The position numbers were made by a program, and so were the translations under genes. From Phoronis ovalis (Eukaryota > Phoronida > Phoronidae), in NCBI GenBank assembly GCA_028565635.1, contig JAOXYB010035783.1, positions 1 through 13,844 on the forward strand: a stretch of 13,844 nucleotides of DNA, given 5' to 3'. Shown piece after piece: positions 7,583-13,844 of this stretch; within the stretch, counting starts at the first letter, position 1; the number at the start of each line of letters is the position of its first letter. The notes beneath the pieces are model-generated. The model saw nothing but the letters and a program-made list of their open reading frames with translations. It did no database searches and was not told the origin of the DNA.

Positions 7583-10500
7583 ATTGTTTCACTGTGTTCA
7601 AGGAACACCATTGGAATATCATTTTACATATATAATTATAATGTTAAAATTATAGAGCAGTGCTTATTATTTTTATTGTTTAGTTTATTTCATGCATAAA
7701 TTAAGCATACTTGTGTCCAAGAACGTGATTATTTGAAACGTTCCTGTAATCAATGTTTTAATTTTTAGCTAGTCTCTTTGCTATGATGGTTTAAGCAATA
7801 GTCTAAATGCTAGGCAGGTTTTTAAATGCGTTTATTTTTTTTATTGTTTTGTTTGATCTCCTAGCTTTGACCTTTGATCTGTGAATAACCTGTTGACCTA
7901 CCAAAGGTAGATTGTATAAGTGCCATGCCCTAATCTCTCAGCGTCTTCTAGTCGTTAATCGATGACGTTGGACGAAGAATAAGCAAACAAATAGGATTAC
8001 TGCACTATAACAGCAACCCTAAAAATGTTAGTTTGAATGATTTATTGGAAATCCAGATCATCGAGAGGACTTTAGAAATTGTGCCAAATATATAACATAT
8101 ATAAGCAACAAGCCCTTAGTTTTCACTTTCATATAACAAGACTTTCTTGAAATCATTTTTATTATGTGATAGAAATTAATTACAAAAATTGGCATTTTGA
8201 GTAAAAAAACTTTTAAGCACACTGTGCTGATCTTCAAGGTAACATACTTAACACTCAAAATGCTGTTTTTAACGTACTCATATTTCTAACGAAAAATATC
8301 TTTTTAAGTTTAAGGTGTCTAAAATTTCCTCTTCTTAAACATATTATAAAAAACAATTAAAACTTACTAGAATACTGAAACCTATTGTGACTGAACATGC
8401 TTAGAAGTTTAAGTTTTCGAAAAAACGGATAAGTAATTCGCGCACCTTTACCATTCTGAGTAAATATTGCAGAAATGGGTGCGATATTGATCGAGGCCTG
8501 CGTTTTAGTCAGAGTGAGATCTTATAAACTTAGTTGCTGCCATTGCATACACTTGGCTTTCCTTTGTTACCTTTAATGTTGTATATTTTTGCAACTTAAA
8601 AAAAAAGGAACTTGTTTTTTCCTGAGGCTACTACACAAGGGAACATTATTAAAAGACCGTGTTAACCACCACCCAGCAGTAGGTGTTACGCTATGCTATT
8701 TTTCGTACGGGCAGTAAGCGTTATTTTGGCTACCCTGTATCTTTTTATATGTTGAGTTCTGCCTCTCATTCGACACCACTTTTTTGTGTTTTTTTTCAAA
8801 GGAGATGCAAAAGAAAGAATAGTGGTTATGACGAAAGGATCGAAGCTTCATCCGCACCCAGATCACAGTACCCTTATTGTGTATTGTGGTCCTTAGCATG
8901 CAAGGAATATTAACCCATTTCTTACTGTCATAAATATTTATGTATATACATTTTATTATTTGAAGTGTAAAAAAATCACTTCTGGGGAAACAACTGGGTA
9001 AATTCACTTTTGGTGTTTATCAATTTCATTTTGAAGAAAACCTAATAGAACGGAAGGTCTTCCAAGAAAAGTACTTTTATTCATTTATTAACAATGCCTG
9101 ACTTGGGCATTATCATTTTTTTGGTCAAATTTACCTGATAACCTTCACGTAGATATTTAATATAAAATGAGTCGTAATTTGTATACCGGTTAATTAAAAC
9201 AATTAAGCAGATATTTTGAGAAAAACATTTGCTGTACAGGTGAGTTCTAGAAGATTTTTTTTTCTGCACATGTTATATATTTCATTTTTCTCGCACGATT
9301 TTTAAAACAACGCTAATATCCCGTATCCCCTAATATCCCGTATCCCCTACGAACAATAGCCCCAGAAATGATTTTATTTGCCAAGCAGAAAATCCTGTTG
9401 CAATATGATTAAAAAACCGCTTTGAATTAAGATACATTGGTTTACGGGGCAGACAAAAAAACAACAACAGGCGTTGGAAATTGCACAAATAATTTAATGA
9501 AGAGAAAGCATCTGTCTGACTAGTAAAAGGCGAGCATGTACTCCATGGCCAATGCAGTAAGGAGTACGATTTGTTTCTCGAAACTCATCATATATCTTAA
9601 ATCTAAGAAAATTTATAATTCAATTTAAACTAGGTTTAGACTTACGATAGATCTAATATCCAAACTCTTAGTAGTTTATATATTTTCTAGTATAGACTTA
9701 AGACAAACACACGTCGCTCCGAGACACCCATCCCATACCCAGGTGATATATAGTGCCGTCGTCTGTACATGGTATATGGCAAAAGTACATTTAAAATAGT
9801 AAGGTAGATATTTCTCATTTTATTATTATAACAGACTGGAGATGAATTACTGGTGTCGCTCGCATATGGCACATGTCAATCAATCGAGGAAGGGGCTGTG
9901 ATCCCACAGTTCAAGTTGTGGTCATATCGTTTTAATATGGAATGTTTTCTCATTTTCCTATCCCTTTTATTGTGGTTGGCAATATACTCTTCTCATGCAT
10001 GGCTGTTCCAGTCTCCCCCCCCTAATACTATATGTGCAAACCAAGCATACATTTAATAGGAATTATAACAAACTTATCAAAATTAAAAATAATTGTTACG
10101 TTTAGAATTTTTTCCTGTTGATATGATATATAATATAGTATAATACATGTACTCAAAAGGTTCTTTTTCTAAAATTGTGTTTCCTGATTTTTTAAAGTAA
10201 GATAAACCTTATAGTGTAATTGATTGGCAGTTTGCACCTGTATAAAAACAGGAAGTAGAGGGTAAATCAACTGATAGAATAGTTGTGAGAAGACTCTGTG
10301 GTGATTACTTATTAAAAATGGGTACAGTTTCCTCAAAATGAGATAAAGGAGAGTTGAAATACTGGTTTAATTTCCACATTTTCCCACCAGGTGGCCTAGA
10401 ATCGGCTATAGAAAAGTCCATGCCAGCATGATGTAAAATTTAATTCAGTATTAAAATTGTTAAAGCTGAATAGTATAAAAAAAAATTGCATGGTCAACAT

Positions 10501-10603
10501 AAATCGCATTAATATCGCCATCAGTTGTATCAATAGTTCAATTCAATTCTCAATCCAACCTTTTGTCTTTGTTTGTTATTCTTGTTATTGCCTTATTCAA
10601 AAT
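7583..10603. other. Intergenic DNA between TNF genes, no supported gene
   Basis: About 3 kb, AT-rich. No canonical AATAAA follows TNF gene 1 nearby, so its 3' end is not fixed. Items seen: a DR1-like TGACCTTTGATCT at 7868-7880; and an open frame at 8683-8913 whose basic segment (RRCKRKNSGYDERIE) follows a pyrimidine-rich run and CAAAG, so it could be a stray exon. There are also a 17-bp tandem repeat at 9314-9347; a 39-codon signal-peptide-like frame at 9937-10056; and a TATAAAAA at 10241-10248, a possible distal promoter for TNF gene 2. None is a convincing gene. Confidence 0.45.
9314..9347. repeat. 17-bp tandem repeat, two copies
   Basis: TAATATCCCGTATCCCC occurs twice, head to tail and identical. 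It is a minisatellite-like duplication, probably from replication slippage. Confidence 0.85.
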
Positions 10604-10770
10604 GGGGGAAAACCCTTGACTCATGCTCATGCAATAGCAATTATGTTATATATAAATAGATTTAATTTATTCGCGCTGAAACAGGAAAATCGTTATGAAA
10701 CATGTAAGGAGCTTGGAGACAGTCAGTCTACCAGTAACACAAGTTTTAAAGTATATTTCACTGATTTCAA
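10604..10770 (+). promoter_or_regulatory. Probable core promoter and leader of TNF gene 2
   Basis: TATAAATAG at 10651-10659 is close to the TATA consensus. Placing initiation about 30 bp on gives a leader of roughly 90 nt before the ATG at 10771; an in-frame TGA at 10762-10764 confirms that start for an unspliced leader. GGGGGAAAACCC at 10604-10615, about 36 bp upstream of the TATA box, contains GGGAAAACCC, a Rel/NF-kB-like decamer as I recall insect motifs. The distal TATAAAAA at 10241 is an alternative, but a leader from there would carry several upstream ATGs. Confidence 0.45.
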
Positions 10771-11226
10771 ATGGAAAACAATAATTCTACAAGATATCAT
10801 GCTCATTATGGCAACGATTTCTCAGAATCGCACTTTTATAACAAGGTATCACAGGATGAACATACTAAGGTCGATGTGAATCAGAATGCCATTGTTACTA
10901 AGGATCACCAAGCTAGCACGAAGAAAATTTGCTCCAAAAAAGTGCGTTGTTTTTCTAGTATTATCTTGTGGATTGCTCGTGTAACTGTACTTGTTTGGTT
11001 AATTCTGCTACAAAGTCAAATATGCAGACTTTCAGAAGATCGACCAATCAACAGTCAGGAGCCAGAGCTTCAGAAACAAAACGGTTTTTGTTTAGACTGC
11101 AGTGAACTGAAAAACGTGTATCTGCACGGTGGTTCTATTAAAGTAACGAAATATTTCACAATTGACGAAAACGAGAAGACATGCTGCGTGAAAAACTTTC
11201 AAGATTTCTGGACATTTGTGAAAACG
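10771..11226 (+). CDS. TNF paralogue 2 exon 1: tail, TM helix, stalk
   Basis: 152 codons ending FWTFVKT before ACG|GTAAGT. Residues 1-104 barely align with paralogue 1, whereas from GFCLDCSEL on 39 of 48 residues match. Intron retention would add 52 unrelated residues (stop after 11385). Confidence 0.9.
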
Positions 11227-13203
11227 GTAAGTATAAAAATAACAAATTTCATGTTAAAACTTTTAACGAAATGTCTAATATATATAAGAAATGTTACACC
11301 TTTATCACGGCACTCGTGTATGATTTTCATGACATCTCGTCAGTTCCATACAGAATCATGGCTAGAGATTGTTGTGGTCGAGTAGTTTAACACTGTATAC
11401 AAATACACGCTCGTGATGCATCAAATGTGCATGAATGAGAAATTTACTGATACATTCGGTTACCTGTTTTCTATAACAATAATAATGAGTGCTCTTCTAG
11501 TTAAAGCTATTTCGTGTGCTTGCTTTTAACATACATTTTATTGCAGATTGCAGAACGAAAGGTTAACACTGAACTAATTAAAGGTGAGAGTATGCATTGC
11601 GCCAATTTAATTTTCCATAGATGTTTCGTAATACCCTTGTTACCTAATACTGCGTATTCAAAGCATTATTGATTGAAAAAATATACACTTATATATACCT
11701 GTATTATATTGTATTGTATTGATTCATTGTATTCCTTGATATGCTAATTAATTATTCAAATGTAAGTATTGTTATATTGTTTTTATTTTGATTTCGATTT
11801 CTTTTGCATTTCAATTCTTTAGAAATTACCACTTCCATAATGATGTTGAAATTATCACTAATATCCCCTGCTAAACTTCCTTTTCTAATGTATGACTAAT
11901 TTAGTATGACCAGTGAGAGGAATAAAAAAGTTTTTTATAACTATTTTTCATAAGTGCATGATATAATTATTTTGATTAGAAATTCCTAGTAATAAAGGAG
12001 AAAGAAAAACTATTTCTGAAATGCTGCCTTTTTATTCTTGATTCAACATGCTTGCAAAACAAGAAAAAGAATAAATTTGCAATTATAATCAGTAATAACT
12101 GAGCCACATAGAAACAAACAAGAAATGCTGAATTAAAGATCAATTAGAACCCTTCAGATGATCTTCACGGTTCAGTTGTAATATTATACATATATTTTCT
12201 TTAAACATTTCCAATTAAAATTTGTACTATAAAATGGGTTATTTCGCAATCATAAACATTTTAATTTTAGGTAATTTGTGTAAGCCTTCAGATATAACTG
12301 GTAGTGCAAACTGCTCCAAAGAAACTAACAGCAAATCTGCAGCACATCTTGTCAGAGGAGGTCCTGCTTACCTACTACATAGCGGTAAAACCACATTATA
12401 TTGACTCGCATTAACTTTACTGTGACCTGATTAAACATGAAATAAGAATTAGATAGTTTCCCCTAGCTTTTATTTTTTACAGATATGCATTGACGTGTAC
12501 TTATATATCAACTCTTCTATGTAACGCGTTTTTAGATGACAAGTTTTAATAAGACAAACCTGCTAAAACCAGAAATCAATTTATTTAGAAATGATAAATC
12601 TTCAATGTTCAAATTTGTGTTACTGTCTTAAGTATCCTAATTCATTTCACACAGGGTTGCGTGTTTTACTTTTTCTGAATTTACATTGTTTAAGATTACA
12701 TTTACGCACGAATTAAAATGCAAATATTTTTTTATATTTTGATCTCAGATTCCGAGGGTCAAGAACTTAGAGAATGGCTCGATGATCGAGATAAAGGTTT
12801 TAGAACGGGCCTTGGTTACCAAGATGGTCGCCTAGTTGTCTTGGAAACGGGAAATTACTACGTTTATTCACAAGTATTTTTCGTTCAAACCTTTGCTCGT
12901 ACAAATGATCTGGCATCCTTGTACGGTCTGGAGTCGTCGGATCCTTATGCAAGCGGACCAAACCGAGTGTGGCACGCTATATACAGGTTCAACGAAGATT
13001 ACCCTAACAATCATGAAGATAGTTTACTGAAAAGCTCTCAAACGAAATGCTGGAGCAAGAAAAAAGATTTTGAGCTGCGCACGAGTTATTTAGGTGCAGT
13101 TCTTAGTCTTCGGGCTGGCGACCAGATAGTGGTGAGGGTTAGTAATGTTAGTTTGGTGTCGAGTGAAACGCAAAGCACTTATTTTGGAATGTATAAAATC
13201 TAA
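10771..13203 (+). CDS. TNF-superfamily ligand, paralogue 2 (four coding exons)
   Basis: Coding exons 10771-11226, 11547-11583, 12271-12384 and 12749-13203 join at phases 0, 1 and 1 into 353 residues. The type II layout matches paralogue 1: polar tail 1-60, transmembrane helix about 61-80 with Arg70 inside it, and stalk cysteines 107, 110, 138, 139, 168 and 179 at spacing identical to paralogue 1. The TNF homology domain is about 187-353 (SAAHLVRGG; GLGYQDGRLVVLETGNYY; SYLGAVLSLRAGDQ; STYFGMYKI). The exon-4 part differs from paralogue 1 at 16 of 151 residues, and many nucleotide differences are silent, which indicates purifying selection. Sequons are at N178 and N335. No furin-type site is evident. 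It should form trimers and bind a TNF receptor; its different cytoplasmic tail and promoter suggest different regulation. I avoid a named orthologue, because invertebrate TNF ligands do not map one-to-one to vertebrate members. Confidence 0.93.
11547..11583 (+). CDS. TNF paralogue 2 exon 2 (37-nt microexon)
   Basis: Between TTGCAG| and |GTGAGAG. Encodes IAERKVNTELIK plus the first base of a Gly codon. Confidence 0.88.
12271..12384 (+). CDS. TNF paralogue 2 exon 3: second Cys pair and strand A
   Basis: Acceptor TTAATTTTAG| and donor AGCG|GTAAAA. Encodes (G)NLCKPSDITGSANC... and SAAHLVRGGPAYLLHS. 23 of 37 residues match paralogue 1; the differences fall mainly in the linker before the domain. 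Confidence 0.88.
12749..13203 (+). CDS. TNF paralogue 2 exon 4: bulk of TNF homology domain
   Basis: Acceptor GATCTCAG|, split codon Asp203, stop TAA at 13201-13203. The frame is open ten codons further upstream to an ATG at 12718, but that runs through the splice acceptor and would omit strand A, so I prefer the spliced form. Confidence 0.93.
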
Positions 13204-13254
13204 ATTGTGAGCACCTGTATATATCATATATATACCTTTATGTAAACTTCTGTT

Positions 13255-13260
13255 AATAAA
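13255..13260 (+). terminator. Poly(A) signal of TNF gene 2
   Basis: AATAAA 52 nt after the stop; another AATAAA at 13317-13322. This implies a short 3' untranslated region of under 150 nt. Confidence 0.6.
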
Positions 13261-13371
13261 AACATGTGCACATTCATGAACATACAATTAAAGTACTATG
13301 CAACATACTAGGTTAAAATAAAAACACTAAATAACATAATGGGCAAAGTGTGCCAATATTGGATCCGCTTT

Positions 13372-13551
13372 CTAAATGATTAGGGGGACAAAAGCCCATA
13401 AGAGGACCCCTGAGGGCACAGTAGTGAACTGGGGGGGCAGATTACTAAAACAAGGTATCGCCGGAGCGCAGCCATGAGTAAACCAGGCCAGAACGATCGG
13501 GAACGCTAACAACCCACTGGGTTCTACAGTTGAGGAATCGCAGATCGTCAT
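13372..13551 (-). other. GC-rich patch with 59-codon minus-strand frame
   Basis: Composition changes sharply here from AT-rich to roughly balanced, including a G7 run at 13431-13437. On the minus strand an ATG at 13549-13551 opens a 59-codon frame (MTICDSSTVEPSG..., ending AFVPLII) that stops at 13372-13374. The frame is Pro/Leu/Phe-rich with no recognised domain. I suspect a fragment of a dispersed repeat or an exon of a neighbouring minus-strand gene, but cannot identify it. Confidence 0.3.
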
Positions 13552-13718
13552 TTAAAATATGCCCTCTTCTACAAGCACATAGCATCAAAGTTTACAAACA
13601 ATGCTACTGATCAAAACAATAGTTGTAATTTCTGTTTTATCTTTATTATCAAAGTTGCGAACAATTATATTGATATTAATTTATCTTATATTATAAATGT
13701 ATTTATAAAGCTAGTGAA
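13552..13718. other. Intergenic DNA before right-edge frame
   Basis: AT-rich, no gene. An in-frame TAA at 13677-13679 bounds the open frame that begins at 13719. Confidence 0.5.
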
Positions 13719-13844
13719 ATGGGAAATTCCGACATTAAAAGGTCACATTGCGTTATAAACGATAGTAAGGGTAGCCTTCACCATGTGATTGTGACTGCAC
13801 GCTTAAACAAAAATCTCCCTGTTTTGACATCCGTCGACTTGGCA
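13719..13844 (+). CDS. Possible 5' exon of an unrecognised gene, cut by window edge
   Basis: ATG at 13719 opens 42 codons without a stop to the end of the window (MGNSDIKRSHCVINDSKGS...). The composition is less AT-rich than the sequence before it. The opening MG-S and the later I-x-D-S-K pattern (VINDSKGS) faintly resemble the first residues of the 280-aa protein at 2022 (MGLSNN..., IIKGDSKEE), so it may be a second member of that unknown family. It is too short to be sure that it is coding. Confidence 0.35.
   Translation, partial: MGNSDIKRSHCVINDSKGSLHHVIVTARLNKNLPVLTSVDLA

Noticed and set aside
10457-10879. 140-codon plus-strand frame overlapping the start of TNF gene 2
   Set aside because: It runs through the proposed promoter and overlaps exon 1 in another frame. 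Its product is low in recognisable features, whereas the TNF frame continues into a conserved stalk.
11181-11390. 69-codon frame across the exon 1/intron 1 boundary of TNF gene 2
   Set aside because: It lies out of frame with the conserved stalk and crosses a strong GTAAGT donor.
12718-12748. An ATG ten codons before exon 4 of TNF gene 2, with a hydrophobic MQIFFYILIS lead-in
   Set aside because: It is the polypyrimidine tract and acceptor of intron 3. Using it would drop strand A (exon 3) of the TNF domain, and gene 1 has no equivalent ATG.
1-13844. Search for tRNA, rRNA, CRISPR arrays, or retroelement polymerase or integrase motifs
   Set aside because: No cloverleaf-like A/B boxes, spaced identical repeats, or reverse transcriptase or integrase signatures were seen by eye in the supplied frames.

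Overview
The window looks like invertebrate nuclear DNA. It is strongly AT-rich, genes are sparse, and coding exons end at clean GT/AG splice sites. I infer a lophotrochozoan, most likely a bivalve mollusc. The basis is the form of the two recognisable genes (TNF-superfamily ligands with a cysteine-bearing stalk in front of the TNF homology domain, in a tandem array). I see nothing bacterial, no RNA gene, no CRISPR array and no intact transposon.

Layout. 1-2000 is non-coding; it holds a degraded copy (about 660-1467) of the DNA that lies just upstream of the first TNF gene. 2022-3139 is a two-exon gene for an unrecognised 280-residue protein. 3202-4520 is AT-rich with no convincing gene. 4521-5117 is the upstream region of TNF gene 1. 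5118-7582 is TNF gene 1 (four coding exons, 350 aa). 7583-10600 has no convincing gene. 10604-10770 is a plausible promoter and leader for TNF gene 2. 10771-13203 is TNF gene 2 (four coding exons, 353 aa), followed by a poly(A) signal. 13372-13551 is a GC-rich patch of unknown origin, and an open frame beginning at 13719 runs off the right edge.

The two TNF genes are head-to-tail paralogues. They share intron phases (0, 1, 1) and the lengths of exons 2, 3 and 4 (37, 114 and 455 nt), while introns and intergenic DNA no longer align by eye. Each encodes a type II membrane protein: cytoplasmic tail, one transmembrane helix, a stalk with six cysteines at invariant spacing, then a C-terminal TNF homology domain. 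Cytoplasmic tails and linkers have diverged almost completely, whereas the stalk core (about 81% identical) and exon-4 domain (about 89%) are well conserved. This suggests ligands with similar receptor-facing surfaces but different tails or regulation.

The least explained parts are the 280-aa gene, which stands where a third TNF gene would be expected beside the relic of TNF upstream DNA, and the right-edge open frame, whose N-terminus faintly resembles that protein.
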